Assembly: GCF_003570705.1 (NCBI RefSeq)
Contig: NZ_QWVT01000033.1
Location: 21,488-85,487, forward strand
DNA length: 64,000 nucleotides
Direction: 5' to 3'
From: Mesobacillus zeae
GTDB taxonomy: Bacteria > Bacillota > Bacilli > Bacillales > Cytobacillaceae
Part shown: positions 25,708 through 34,984 of the stretch, piece by piece
How positions within the stretch are numbered: the stretch's first letter is position 1
How the letters are laid out: every line of letters begins with the position of its first letter
Translations under genes and position numbers: made by a program
The notes under the pieces: generated by a model
The model's input: only the letters and a program-made list of their open reading frames with translations
What the model was told of the DNA's origin: nothing
Databases searched by the model: none

Positions 25708-25947
25708 TTAAGCATATTTGATGCCGGCAGGCTTTACGTTATTTATATCTTCAGAACCACAAGGTGTTACAGCATATGTCATTTCACATTTTGGACAGTT
25801 CATAACGACTGTTTCCAATGTGAATACCTCTCCACACTCACAAACGATATCATGCGCAACGCTGGGAGGATTGTTTTCTTTTCCTTTGCTCTTTACATGA
25901 TCCACGATAGACTTGCCATCCTTCAAACTAGAACATCCACAGCTCAT
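25708..25947 (-). CDS. Small cysteine-rich (zinc-ribbon-like) protein
   Basis: A 79-residue protein starting MSCGCSSLKDGKSIVDHVKS. A CxC at 36-38 (VCECGEVF) and CPKC at about 51-54 form a probable zinc ribbon, with a further cysteine in VTPCGSED. GGAGAG lies seven bases before ATG 25947. Similar short proteins exist in bacilli with unknown role; I give no function. It is monocistronic. Confidence 0.75.
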   Translation of the reverse strand: MSCGCSSLKDGKSIVDHVKSKGKENNPPSVAHDIVCECGEVFTLETVVMNCPKCEMTYAVTPCGSEDINNVKPAGIKYA

Positions 25948-26069
25948 GAGGCAACTCTCCTTTGCTATCTGTGATTTTTTCTGACAATATCATAAAAGTA
26001 ACATAAAATGGTGGAAAATAATGTAGCAAAAGTCACAGGCGAGATAAGGTAGAGGTTCCTAGATAAAAT

Positions 26070-26099
26070 TTTCGATCCCCAACAGAATTCCTGTTGGGG
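26070..26099 (-). terminator. Terminator of the GDPD gene
   Basis: CCCCAACAG / CTGTTGGGG hairpin followed on the minus strand by ATCGAAAATTTT. Confidence 0.65.
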
Positions 26100-26110
26100 A
26101 CCGCTGGCCA

Positions 26111-26992
26111 TTACTGCTCTTCTTTCTCTTCAAGGATATCCGCAAAGTTTGTGATTACTCCGTTTGCCCCCATTTTTTGCAGCGATTGTGCTGGTTCTTT
26201 TTCGTTGACGGTGTAGGGGTGGAGGAAGAGTCCCGCCTCTTTCACTTTTTTGACATAACTCTTCGTCATTCTTGAAAATTTGGGGCCGACGCCGACTGCG
26301 TATGTCTTGATTTCGGCGAGGTCTTCTTTCGTTACTTTTTTTGATTTTTTCAAGTGCTGGAGTTGGATGAGCGGGATATCTTTGTTGAGCTTGTGGATGT
26401 TGGTCAGACTGTCGCTGCTGAAGGATTGGATGACGACTTCGCCTTTCGATAAATCCCCGTTAAGCAGTCCATATTCGCCCAGCAACTTGATCAGTTCTTT
26501 TTCCATGCCGGGATGGTCTTTTGGGTGCTTCGTTTCGATATAGTAGTTTGCCTTGCTCCCGAATGTTTCCAATATTTCCTTCAGGGTCGGTATGGTCAGG
26601 TCGGCATACTTTGGATTGCTGTGCTCGGGGTATTTCTTGTTGAACCATGACCCGGCGTCGAGCTTCTTCAGTTCTTTCAGCGTGTAATCTTTGACATAGC
26701 CTTTCCCGTTTGTCGTCCTGTTCACTTTTTCATCATGCATGGCGACAAGCTGGCCGTCCTTGGTCATCTGGAGGTCGATTTCAATATAGTCGGCGCCCAT
26801 TTCATGTGCCAGCTTATACGATTCTATCGTGTGCTCGGGCGCATAGCCGCTGGCCCCGCGGTGGGCAATGATTAAGAATTTATCTTCTTTCAGCATATCC
26901 TCCTGACTTTCTGCCTCAATGAACTGTATCGTAAAGAAGGCTGAAGATCCCACAACAGCCAAAGCGAGGATTGCTGCTAACACTTTTTTCAA
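26111..26992 (-). CDS. Glycerophosphodiester phosphodiesterase, exported or membrane-anchored
   Basis: A 293-residue GDPD-family TIM barrel: HRGASGYAPEHT near residue 44, ADYIEIDLQMTKDGQLVAMHDEKVNRTTN with the catalytic E/D/H set, and ETKHPKDHPG. The N-terminus KKVLAAILALAVVGSSAFFT is a signal peptide or uncleaved anchor, so the enzyme acts outside the membrane, releasing glycerol 3-phosphate from glycerophosphodiesters or teichoic acid. The start is TTG 26992 with AAGGGTGA upstream; the longer in-frame extension is not credible. A paralogue (glpQ) lies at 54117, beside the glycerol genes. Confidence 0.88.
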   Translation of the reverse strand: MKKVLAAILALAVVGSSAFFTIQFIEAESQEDMLKEDKFLIIAHRGASGYAPEHTIESYKLAHEMGADYIEIDLQMTKDGQLVAMHDEKVNRTTNGKGYVKDYTLKELKKLDAGSWFNKKYPEHSNPKYADLTIPTLKEILETFGSKANYYIETKHPKDHPGMEKELIKLLGEYGLLNGDLSKGEVVIQSFSSDSLTNIHKLNKDIPLIQLQHLKKSKKVTKEDLAEIKTYAVGVGPKFSRMTKSYVKKVKEAGLFLHPYTVNEKEPAQSLQKMGANGVITNFADILEEKEEQ

Positions 26993-27185
26993 CAGAATCA
27001 CCCTTCTTATGTGATGGCCGAAATATGAATTGGTTTTTTTAATGTTTGTAAAAACAAAATAAAAATACCTGGTGTTTGCCGGAAGTTTAGCGGTGTGCCT
27101 GCCTTTCGTGCAGAAAAGTTCCATATTGAAAATGGAGGGGCAAGGGTGTGCTGGCCTGTCAATTTTTTATGAGGAAGGTGAGTGT

Positions 27186-27521
27186 ATGGAAAATTGTGAA
27201 GGAGCTGTGCTTGAAGCGGAGGAAAACTTTGTGGGTATGCTTCTGCTGTTTCCTGAAAGAGTGAGGGAGTGCATTATTGCTGCTGATCAGCTTGTCTGCG
27301 GAAAGTTGCGGCGGCTGTTTGAAGTGATTCTTTCCCTCGATGAGCAAGGAATCCCTGTTGATGTATTTTCAATTGTGAGTGAGGTAGGAACGGAAAAGCT
27401 CGAGAGCATTGGCGGAATTCGCTATATGGTCGACATCGCTGTCAAAGTACCGTTCGATGCTAACTTTTACGACTGCCAATACATCGTCAGCGATTTTGAT
27501 TGGCAGAGGAGGCGGGAGTAA
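27186..27521 (+). CDS. DnaB-type helicase N-terminal domain, stand-alone
   Basis: A 111-residue protein consisting only of the DnaB N-terminal fold: EAEENFVGMLLLFPERVREC, FEVILSLDEQGIPVDVFSIV and IGGIRYMVDIAVKVP. The helicase ATPase domain is absent. GGAAGGTG precedes ATG 27186. Its last ~130 bp are repeated almost exactly at 28123-28261. It may be a surviving fragment of a phage or plasmid helicase; a role as an independent small protein is possible but unproven. Confidence 0.65.
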   Translation: MENCEGAVLEAEENFVGMLLLFPERVRECIIAADQLVCGKLRRLFEVILSLDEQGIPVDVFSIVSEVGTEKLESIGGIRYMVDIAVKVPFDANFYDCQYIVSDFDWQRRRE

Positions 27522-27744
27522 GTGAAGGACAGGGGGAGCCAAAGGGATCATTTCCCTAAAGGCTACCCTTTTTTATTTTGGCCGTGAAAAAGAGCCGTTA
27601 GGACGAGATTATATGTGATAACGCAAAAGATGGAGGGGGGATTTTTATAAAAACCTGAGTGCTAGAAGATTCGGACTGAAGGGCGAATTGATGAATTGTG
27701 CTGACTAGAGGTTTGGACCTAATGCCCCACAATAAGCAACTTGA

Positions 27745-27936
27745 CTAACGGTTTAGGAAAAGCTCGGCTTTCTCTTCCCCAAAAGCTTGCTCATGTTTTC
27801 TAATGACTTGTTCGAGCCTTTCGCTAAACCGTTGCGCCTTTTCACTGTTAATCCCGTGCTCCAGCACAATCTCTATAAAAGTTTCTTTAAATAAAGAAAG
27901 TTGTAATTCTAGATATTCTTCTTCAAGTGGATGCAT
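27745..27936 (-). CDS. Spo0E-like small protein (putative aspartyl-phosphate phosphatase)
   Basis: A 63-residue helical protein. FIEIVLEHGINSEKAQRFSE followed by RLEQVIRKHEQAF resembles the two-helix Spo0E family, whose signature SxxLDxxI appears here as SERLEQVI. Such proteins dephosphorylate Spo0A~P and delay sporulation. AAGGGAG precedes ATG 27936. The match is short and the aspartate of the motif is replaced by glutamate, so the assignment is tentative. Confidence 0.5.
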   Translation of the reverse strand: MHPLEEEYLELQLSLFKETFIEIVLEHGINSEKAQRFSERLEQVIRKHEQAFGEEKAELFLNR

Positions 27937-28122
27937 GACTTAAGACTCCCTTATTTACATATTTACACAACGACAAAGACTATTTTATCGAATTTTCACA
28001 AATTAAGTATGGGTAATTGATACTGATTTATTCCGCTCCTGATGTTGTTTTCTTATTTATGAGTCGTTTAAGTAGGTAAAAGTTCCTATTATCTTGTTTT
28101 TTTGTATAGTGAAGTGGGGATT

Positions 28123-28261
28123 GGAGGACCTTGGGAGCATCGGCGGAATCCGCTATATGGTCGACATCGCTGTCAAAGTACCGTTCGATGCTGACTTTTA
28201 CGACTGCCAATATAACGTCAGCGATTTTGATTGGCAGAGGAGGCGGGTGGGGCGGGAGTAA
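28123..28261 (+). pseudogene. Duplicated tail of the DnaB N-terminal fragment
   Basis: Encodes IGGIRYMVDIAVKVPFDADF and on to SDFDWQRRR plus stop, nearly the same bases as 27393-27523. It has no start or upstream part, so it is a partial duplication. Confidence 0.8.
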
Positions 28262-28423
28262 AGGGCATAAGTATTTTGGAGAAATGTTAGTTAGAGTGTT
28301 AGACATAATTAAAGGAAAGCCAATGAGGTGGGGTGGCCTCATCCACTTTCCTTCTGTTTTGCTGCTTTTATGCGAAGGTCTGCGAAAAGCCCATTAAAAA
28401 ATTACGATATTCCGCCAAAACAA

Positions 28424-28466
28424 AAACCCACCCGCAAGCAGCTTTCGTGCATTTGCGGGTGGGTTT
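28424..28466. terminator. Terminator after ulaA
   Basis: AAACCCACCCGCAA / TTGCGGGTGGGTTT, a perfect 14-bp stem; works in both directions. Confidence 0.9.
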
Positions 28467-28494
28467 CTTCTATTAATGTATGATTGCGGTTAGC

Positions 28495-29754
28495 TTAGAA
28501 TAATTTCAATAGGTTGCCGAGCAGGATGCCGACGATTCCGAAGTCGGCGTCGCCGAATGTTGTTCCGTTGAAGCCTAATGAGCCGAGTACTGGCAGCAAC
28601 AGTGCCGGCAGGAAGCTGATGATGAGTCCGTTGGCGAGTGAGCCAAGGATGGCTCCGCGTCTTCCACCTGTTGCGTTCCCGAAAACACCGGCTGCTGCGC
28701 CTGTGAAAAAGTGGGGAACGAGGCCTGGCACAATGATGGCAAGTCCGAAGATTGGCAGGATGAACATACTGACGACACCTGCGACAAAACTGGACAGGAA
28801 GCCGATGATCACAGCGTTTGGCGCAAATGGGAAGACGACAGGGCAGTCAAGTGCCGGTTTTGCATTAGGAACGACTTTGTCAGCGATTCCTTTGAACGCC
28901 GGTACGATTTCAGCAATGACCATCCGCACACCAGCGAGTACGATGTAGACGCCGCCGGCGAATGTGATTGCTTGTGTAAGCGAGAACACGATGAAGTTTG
29001 TTCCGCCGCTCAATTCTTTTTCAATGAAGGTCGGGCCTGTGAACGCGGCAACGATGATGAACATCAAAGCCATTGTCAACGCGAGTGCGACAGAAGAGTC
29101 ACGCAAAAATCCAAGCGATTTTGGTACTTTGATTTCTTCGGTTGTTTTTTCTTTATCGCCAAAGTACTTTCCGATTGTACCGGAAACGAAGTAGCCGATC
29201 GAACCGAAGTGGCCGACAGCCATGTCATCTGATCCGGTGATTTGTCGTGTGTATGGCTGGAGAAGTGCTGGCATTAAAACCATGAGCGCGCCAAGGATGA
29301 CGGAGCCGATGGCAACAAGCAGTGGTCCTTTGATTCCGCTTGCAGCAAGTACAGCAGCAAGCATACAAGCCATGAACATCGTATGGTGGCCTGTCAGGAA
29401 AATGTACTTGAATTTCGTGTAGCGGGCAAGCAGGATGTTCACAATCATACCAAAGACCATAATCATCGCGGTTTCAGTCCCGAATGTTTCCTGGGCGAGC
29501 GCAACGATTGCTTCATTGTTCGGGATGATTCCTTTAATGTGGAACGCTTCCTCGAACATTTGACCAAACAGATTCAGCGCACCGACAAGAACTGTCGCAC
29601 CAGCGCCGAGAATGATAAAGCCCATGATTGTCTTCAACGTGCCGGATACAACTTCGGCAATCGCTTTTTTCTGCAGCAGCAGGCCGATCAAGGCAAATAG
29701 TCCAACCAGGATGGCAGGGGTGCCTAAAATATCATTCATAATTAATCGCAGCAT
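28495..29754 (-). CDS. ulaA: PTS transporter subunit IIC, ascorbate family (UlaA/SgaT)
   Basis: A 419-residue polytopic membrane protein of the UlaA family: FIILGAGATVLVGALNLFG, the conserved FLTGHHTMFMACMLAAVL, GHFGSIGYFVSG and HFFTGAAAGVFGNATGGRRG. It forms the sugar channel of a phosphotransferase system that imports and phosphorylates L-ascorbate in known members. AGGAAG precedes ATG 29754, which follows the ulaB stop by two bases. No ascorbate-6-phosphate catabolic gene (ulaG, ulaD, ulaE, ulaF) is nearby, so the real substrate is uncertain. Confidence 0.9.
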   Translation of the reverse strand: MLRLIMNDILGTPAILVGLFALIGLLLQKKAIAEVVSGTLKTIMGFIILGAGATVLVGALNLFGQMFEEAFHIKGIIPNNEAIVALAQETFGTETAMIMVFGMIVNILLARYTKFKYIFLTGHHTMFMACMLAAVLAASGIKGPLLVAIGSVILGALMVLMPALLQPYTRQITGSDDMAVGHFGSIGYFVSGTIGKYFGDKEKTTEEIKVPKSLGFLRDSSVALALTMALMFIIVAAFTGPTFIEKELSGGTNFIVFSLTQAITFAGGVYIVLAGVRMVIAEIVPAFKGIADKVVPNAKPALDCPVVFPFAPNAVIIGFLSSFVAGVVSMFILPIFGLAIIVPGLVPHFFTGAAAGVFGNATGGRRGAILGSLANGLIISFLPALLLPVLGSLGFNGTTFGDADFGIVGILLGNLLKLF

Positions 29755-29756
29755 AT

Positions 29757-30032
29757 TTATCTTCCTTCCAATACATGAGTAGTTAACGCTTTTTTGATCT
29801 CATCCATGCTGAACATGTTGACTAGGGAAATAATTTTTCTGTTTCCATCATTCAGCTGGTCCATGATTTCCGGTGCCCCGATGTAGTAATCCGCATTTTC
29901 GGTTTTTGCGCTTGCAAGGTCGGTATGTGAGCAAGTTCCTTCCATGTTCAGTTCCTTCATCGCTTTTTGCACGTTCATGGACATCATGAAGCTGCTTCCC
30001 AATCCGTTTCCGCATACGACTAAAATTTTCAT
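29757..30032 (-). CDS. ulaB: PTS subunit IIB, ascorbate family (UlaB/SgaB)
   Basis: A 91-residue cytoplasmic phosphocarrier. The P-loop-like VVCGNGLGSSFMM contains the phosphorylated cysteine 7. It passes phosphate from the IIA subunit to sugar entering through UlaA. Overlaps the ulaC gene by four bases and lies two bases ahead of ulaA, so all three are co-translated. Confidence 0.92.
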   Translation of the reverse strand: MKILVVCGNGLGSSFMMSMNVQKAMKELNMEGTCSHTDLASAKTENADYYIGAPEIMDQLNDGNRKIISLVNMFSMDEIKKALTTHVLEGR

Positions 30033-30481
30033 TTTGACTCCTCCTTTAAAATAGTAAAGACTTCACTTTCACTTCTGGCAGCAGCCAGCCTTGCAACATT
30101 TTCTTCGTTTGATAAGAGTGATGACAATTCGGATAGAAGCGCCAGGTGCGATTCCGGATCCGTTGCTGCAAGCACAAGGAAGACGCTTGCGGCTTTTTCG
30201 TCGTTAAAAAGTGTTTCTTTTCCCAGGATAAGCAGGCTGACTCCCAGCTTGTTCACACCGTTTTCCGGTCGTGCATGGGGCATTGCGAAACCAGGCACCA
30301 TGACAATATACGGGCCAAACTCTTTAACATTGCTGATCATCGTATCGATGTATTCTTTTTCAATAAATTGCTGTTCTAAGAGCGGCTGTGAGGCAATCTT
30401 GATTGCTTCCTCCCAATTCTCCGCGCTTTCTTTAAACGAAATCATCTCTGATGTGAGATATTCGCTGAGCATCGGCAGCAC
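30029..30481 (-). CDS. ulaC: PTS subunit IIA (UlaC, mannitol/fructose-type)
   Basis: A 150-residue IIA protein with phosphorylatable histidine 69 in VPGFAMPHARPENGV and the family text LLILGKETLFNDEKAASVFL. Accepts phosphate from HPr and gives it to UlaB. A GGGGGTGCT-type ribosome site precedes ATG 30481. It is closely related to the C-terminal domain of the neighbouring regulator, which carries the same motif. Confidence 0.92.
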   Translation of the reverse strand: MLPMLSEYLTSEMISFKESAENWEEAIKIASQPLLEQQFIEKEYIDTMISNVKEFGPYIVMVPGFAMPHARPENGVNKLGVSLLILGKETLFNDEKAASVFLVLAATDPESHLALLSELSSLLSNEENVARLAAARSESEVFTILKEESK

Positions 30482-30610
30482 CCCCTTTCAGTCTAGTATC
30501 TATATCTTGGTGGTGAATTGATTATGCGGGCATAGCTGCAGCTCCGGCCTTTCAGGTTTTGTATCTATCCTGTTGTGGTGAGGCTGGTATCCTCCGCAGT
30601 GTTGAATTGT

Positions 30611-32731
30611 TTAATCCAGCGGTAAATTCACGCGGATGAAGGTGGCGATTTTCTCCGGCGTTTTGGCCTGAAGCAATGTTTCCACGGAGTTTTCATCCGA
30701 CAGCAGGCTGTTCAGCTGCGACAATGCTTTCAGATGGGCTTCCCCGTCAATGGCGGCCAGTACGATTAGCAGTCGGACATCGTGGCTGTCCTGGTCTGAA
30801 AAAGATACAGCATGCTGAAGCTTTAACAGACTCATGCCAAGGCAGTTGACCCCATCCTCCGGTCCTGCGTGAGGAATGGCTACGTGTGGAGCGATGACGA
30901 TATACGGCCCAAGCTTCTCAACATTAGCGAGCATTTTTTCAACATAGGCAGATGTGATGCACCCGTTTAGCAGCAATGGCGCAGCGGCCGTTACTATGGC
31001 ATCCTTCCAATCTGCGGCTTCCTTTTTCACCTGGATATATTCCGGCTGAAGCAGGGAAGATAGCGAAGGTCTGCCATGGTCATGGGTGATCCTAGCTGGT
31101 CTGTGTAAAAACTGTTTCAGTTCCTGCTGCAGGCCACTTTGGTCGAAGATACTGGCATGCTTTTCAATGATGTTCATCAATGCTTCCACAGAAGCGCTTT
31201 GTCCGGTAACCGGTTCTACCTGTCCAAGGACTTTTTTCAGGAGTGTTTCTTTTTCAGCTTCAGTCAGGATAGGATTGACCACAAAGACTGGCGTGGTACT
31301 TTCCTCCATAGGTATGGTGGAGATGATGAAGTCCGCATCATAGTCGTTCTTTTGAAACTCCCTTAATGAAACGCTTCCAATTAAATCCACGGTGGAGAAC
31401 AGGCCTTCCAGCTGGTGAAGCAGCAAACGTGAGGTTCCGACGCCGTTGTTGCAGACGAGCAGTGCTTTTTTCCTCGCTGCCGGCTTGGCCCCGACCTTCC
31501 GCATCCATCCACCAAAGTGCATGCTGATGAGTGCAACTTCATTGTCGTTGATGCTTTTTCCAACTGCAGCTTCGAGATGGGAAATCGATTTTTTTGTTAA
31601 AAGAAAGACGTCATGATACTGCTTCTTGATTAGTTCGGTCATTTCTGTTTCAAACTCGAGCCCGTATTTGATCCGGTAATAGGCCGGCTTCACGTGAAGC
31701 ATGAGGTTATTCTCGATTTCCTCCCGGTTTTGGAAAAAAACGCAGGCGTACTTCTGGAAGTCTGTCACCATCCGTGTGACGATTTGAGCTAGAAGCTGGT
31801 CCTCGTGCTGCTGACTGGTCAACACTGGCTCCCCGGAAAATTGAATTCTCGACGCAAGCAGATGCTTCGTGATGTAAAAAATTTCGTCCTCAGGGAATTC
31901 GATTTTAAACAATGTCGAAAGCTTGCGGCCGATCGTGACGGCAGCCTGATAATGCTTGGTTGCCTGCAGAACTTCTTTTTCAATCGGATCGATTGAAACT
32001 TTCTTCCCTTGGGCAACACGTTTGCAAAAAAGCAGGAGGCGGAAGGCAAGGCTGTACAGAAACTCATCGGTAAACTGAAGGTTCAGCTCGGCTTCACTTT
32101 CGCTCACGATATTCTGGACGGTCAGGAGTTTTTCAAAATTAACCGGGCTGAAATCGTCAGCTTCGTGGTTCAGGATAATCGGGATTTTTGCAAGAAACGA
32201 CTGCCAATTCTGTTCTGGGAGCACATGGTGCAGGTAGTGGACGATGGCTTTCCGCTTGTCGTCTTCCTTTCCAGCGATGCTGTAACCGGTCTTCCGTTCG
32301 AAATCGAGCGAAAGCTCAAAGCGCTCCAGCTCGGCTTTCAGCACTTTCAAATCCTCGATCGTCGTGTTGCGGCTGACCCGCGTTTTTTCCATCAGGTCGT
32401 CAAGGAACAGTGCTTTTTCCCGTGCCGTCAGATAGATGGCGAGCCAAGCCTTGCGCTCCTTCGCAGAATACTCGTAATGCCACGTTTTTAAATGGCCAAG
32501 CTTCTCTGGTGCATGGATGGCGGCTTCTTCCTCCAGGATAAATCCCGCGGACCGCACATGTTTCACGATTGGAAGTTGGTTATCCTCGAGCCAATCATTG
32601 ATTTTTCCTATATCGTAATACACCGTTCTTCGCGAAATGTGGAATTTCTCGGTGAGTTCGCCGGCAGAAACGAACGTGCCAGCTTTGATTAAGTGGGACA
32701 AAATTGCAGTACTGCGCTGATCAAGCGACAT
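30611..32731 (-). CDS. PRD-containing PTS-controlled transcription activator (BglG/MtlR type)
   Basis: A 706-residue regulator. N-terminal HTH domains (SAGELTEKFHISRRTVYYDI and REKALFLDDLMEKTRVSRNT), two PTS-regulation domains (~190-390), an EIIB-like domain with CNNGVGTSRLL around 420, and a C-terminal EIIA-2 domain from ~561 with histidine 621 in APHVAIPHAGPEDG. Phosphorylation by HPr and the Ula enzymes should tune its activity on the ulaC-ulaB-ulaA genes, whose unit starts 130 bp downstream. AGGAGGTG precedes ATG 32731; the in-frame extension to 33004 runs through a hairpin and is not coding. Confidence 0.9.
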   Translation of the reverse strand: MSLDQRSTAILSHLIKAGTFVSAGELTEKFHISRRTVYYDIGKINDWLEDNQLPIVKHVRSAGFILEEEAAIHAPEKLGHLKTWHYEYSAKERKAWLAIYLTAREKALFLDDLMEKTRVSRNTTIEDLKVLKAELERFELSLDFERKTGYSIAGKEDDKRKAIVHYLHHVLPEQNWQSFLAKIPIILNHEADDFSPVNFEKLLTVQNIVSESEAELNLQFTDEFLYSLAFRLLLFCKRVAQGKKVSIDPIEKEVLQATKHYQAAVTIGRKLSTLFKIEFPEDEIFYITKHLLASRIQFSGEPVLTSQQHEDQLLAQIVTRMVTDFQKYACVFFQNREEIENNLMLHVKPAYYRIKYGLEFETEMTELIKKQYHDVFLLTKKSISHLEAAVGKSINDNEVALISMHFGGWMRKVGAKPAARKKALLVCNNGVGTSRLLLHQLEGLFSTVDLIGSVSLREFQKNDYDADFIISTIPMEESTTPVFVVNPILTEAEKETLLKKVLGQVEPVTGQSASVEALMNIIEKHASIFDQSGLQQELKQFLHRPARITHDHGRPSLSSLLQPEYIQVKKEAADWKDAIVTAAAPLLLNGCITSAYVEKMLANVEKLGPYIVIAPHVAIPHAGPEDGVNCLGMSLLKLQHAVSFSDQDSHDVRLLIVLAAIDGEAHLKALSQLNSLLSDENSVETLLQAKTPEKIATFIRVNLPLD

Positions 32732-32973
32732 GTACCACACCTCCTTTGCACAATAGTTTGTGCAAATAAGTACCTTATTAACTTCGAGCAATTGCTTAGC
32801 TTTACTATACGTCTTTGTTTCGCGAATGTGGAGACCAAATGCTGTCAGCGTGTTTGTGCAATGGTTGGACTGTGGGGAGGTGGGTGTGCAAAGTGTGGTG
32901 GATGAGCTGGGTGTAGCTTTGAAACAAAGTTTGATCAAATTAATACAAAAAACCTTGATAAATGAACATATAG

Positions 32974-33016
32974 AAAGGGCATGTTTTGAAAAAAGATTAA
33001 TCAAAACATGCCCTTA
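32974..33016. terminator. Long perfect hairpin left of the IS110 element
   Basis: AAGGGCATGTTTTGA / TCAAAACATGCCCTT, a 15-bp stem with an 11-nt loop. In the 468-bp gap before the transposase start nothing else is evident except A/T words resembling the right-flank repeats at 35026-35085. Confidence 0.75.
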
Positions 33017-33199
33017 AAATATTTAATTGGATTATTCTTTATAAAAAAGATTGATCATTTTTGTGTTCCTTAATGAACCAACGCTACCCTCTAGCATTCC
33101 TGTAGATTGCTAAATATCGGCTTTGAAAAAAAGAGAGCCCCTCAGTAAGATATGAGTATAGACACCACTCTAACTCACAATCTTAGGAGGAACCCTACT

Positions 33200-34474
33200 A
33201 TGAAGTTTAAAATGCAGAACCAACAAAATCAACTAATAGAAAGAATTTCCGTTAAACACCTCGTTGTTGGTGTGGACATCGCTCAACAATTTCACGTGGC
33301 TAGAGCTGTAAATTTTCGAGGTATTGTTGTCGGTGATCCACTTACCTTCAAAAATAATGAAGAGGGATTTGAAAGTTTACTAATATGGATTAAAAATCTT
33401 CAAAGATTAAATAGCCTTGATGCCGTTATAGTTGGTATGGAACCTACCGGACACTACTGGATCAATCTTTCAAAATGGCTTTTTAGACAAAATATTGAGG
33501 TAGTAACGGTAAACCCATATTTAGTAAAAAGGAATAAAGAAAACCGTGATAATACTCAATCAAAAAGTGATAAAAAGGATGCCTTAGTTATCGCTGATAT
33601 GGTGAAGAACGGTTACTACTCCAATGTTAGATATACTTCAGAATCATTTGAAAAACTAAGGGTTCTTATGTCGAATCGTGATGTAGTTGTTAAACGTCTT
33701 GTTAGTTCTATTAATCAATTAAATCGTTGGGTAGATATTGTCTTTCCAGAACTCCGACAAGTGTTCAAAAACATTACTGCTAAAGGGGCTATCGCAACCC
33801 TTCGTCTATTTCCAACTCCTATAGAATTAGCTTCCAAGCAGCCTCATGAGGTTATTATGGGTTGGAAATCACTGATGAAGAGACAACCTGGATTAAAGAA
33901 GGCCCAATTACTTCTTCAGGTAGCCACAAGCTCTATCGGATCAAGACAAGCACTTGATGCGTATAAATTTCATTTGGAACAATTACTTGAGGAATATGAT
34001 CTAGCAGTAATACAACTCGAAAGAGTTGAAAAGCAAGTGACCGATGTATTAAATAAAATTCCCTTCGCTAAAAAGTTACTTACCATTAAAGGAATTAGTA
34101 AGATTTCATTAGCTGGCATATTAGGTGAAGCTGGAGATATTAGTGGATTTTCTCACGGTAATTCTCTGCTTCGACATGCAGGACTACACCTAGCTGAGGC
34201 TAGTTCAGGAAAGTGGAAAGGACAAATTGTGTTATCAAAACGTGGAAGGTCGAGGCTGCGGCGATTCCTCTACTTAGCTACAATGAGTCTTGTGATGAAC
34301 AACCCAGAATTTCAAGCAATTCACTCCCATAATGTTAAGGTTAAAAAAATGAAGAAAATGAAATCAATTATGAAATTAATTGGTAAATTGGCTAGAATTT
34401 TTGTGGGAATGGCACGACGAAATGAATCCTATAGTCCTGAAAAACTCCAAACACTTACACCTATGGCAGCTTAA
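33200..34474 (+). CDS. IS110-family transposase (RuvC-like DEDD plus serine domain)
   Basis: A 424-residue recombinase. The N-terminal RuvC-like DEDD site is visible: D26 in GVDIAQQFH, E81 in MEPTGHYW, D124 and D127 in SKSDKKDALVIADM. The C-terminal Transposase_20 domain has LLTIKGISKISLAGILGEAG and the serine-containing ASSGKWKGQ, then SKRGRSRLRRFLY. It is full length and undamaged. AGGAGG lies nine bases before ATG 33200; the 16-codon upstream extension is rejected. Known members work with an element-encoded bridge RNA that pairs with donor and target DNA; a candidate non-coding region lies downstream. Confidence 0.93.
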   Translation: MKFKMQNQQNQLIERISVKHLVVGVDIAQQFHVARAVNFRGIVVGDPLTFKNNEEGFESLLIWIKNLQRLNSLDAVIVGMEPTGHYWINLSKWLFRQNIEVVTVNPYLVKRNKENRDNTQSKSDKKDALVIADMVKNGYYSNVRYTSESFEKLRVLMSNRDVVVKRLVSSINQLNRWVDIVFPELRQVFKNITAKGAIATLRLFPTPIELASKQPHEVIMGWKSLMKRQPGLKKAQLLLQVATSSIGSRQALDAYKFHLEQLLEEYDLAVIQLERVEKQVTDVLNKIPFAKKLLTIKGISKISLAGILGEAGDISGFSHGNSLLRHAGLHLAEASSGKWKGQIVLSKRGRSRLRRFLYLATMSLVMNNPEFQAIHSHNVKVKKMKKMKSIMKLIGKLARIFVGMARRNESYSPEKLQTLTPMAA

Positions 34475-34563
34475 TGCGAATAGAATTGTAGAATTTCACT
34501 CGTTCTTAATATGGACATCGAAAAAGTAATAGAACACTATACACTATAAAGTCTAATACAAAG

Positions 34564-34897
34564 CGAATATTGGCTTATTCGTAGGATTTCAAATATATGT
34601 ACGGAGTACCAGATTACTTAAACATAAGGGCACTGACCCATTCCTTTAGCAAAACTGGCCTCCACCCCTTGGATAGGCATGACGAAGGAATGATAGGGCA
34701 AACGACCCGTTGAGACATGGGAGGGAAAGCCTCTAGGGGCGGCGTGGAGCATGTACATTATATGGTAAAATATGGAGTCTTAGTATTCTCCTTTATTTCA
34801 CTATGCCTCCACTAAGCTATTAATGGCTCTAGGTCCAATTCATTATTCGTTAAAAGATATCAAGGTACATGAAATCCTGCGAATAAGCGAGTATTCG
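34564..34897 (+). ncRNA. Candidate IS110 non-coding (bridge-RNA-like) region
   Basis: An imperfect 27-bp inverted repeat (34564-34590, CGAATATTGGCTTATTCG...; 34871-34897, GAAATCCTGCGAATAAGC...) encloses 280 bp without an open frame, 90 bp after the transposase stop. In the IS1111 branch of the family the guide RNA lies 3' of the gene and subterminal inverted repeats are present. Assignment is by position and symmetry, not by a recognised fold. Confidence 0.4.
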
Positions 34898-34984
34898 GGA
34901 GAAAATCGTATTTAACTGAGGGAGTTTAAGTACATTTCTTCACAAATTTTATAGTGATATTAGCATAAATATCCAATAAAAAAT

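Larger units (their letters stand above)
33050..34930 (+). mobile_element. IS110-family insertion sequence, ends not resolved
   Basis: Contains one transposase gene plus about 450 bp of structured non-coding DNA downstream. IS110 elements generally lack long terminal inverted repeats and do not leave clear target duplications, so the ends given are approximate. The element separates two similar hairpin-plus-repeat flanks (32974-33060 and 34985-35085). Confidence 0.6.

Noticed and set aside
28711..29232. Plus-strand frame opposite ulaA
   Set aside because: Composition is a shadow of the membrane-protein gene, no start signal.
32732..33004. N-terminal extension of the PRD regulator
   Set aside because: The extension crosses a perfect hairpin and lacks homology; AGGAGGTG before ATG 32731 marks the start.
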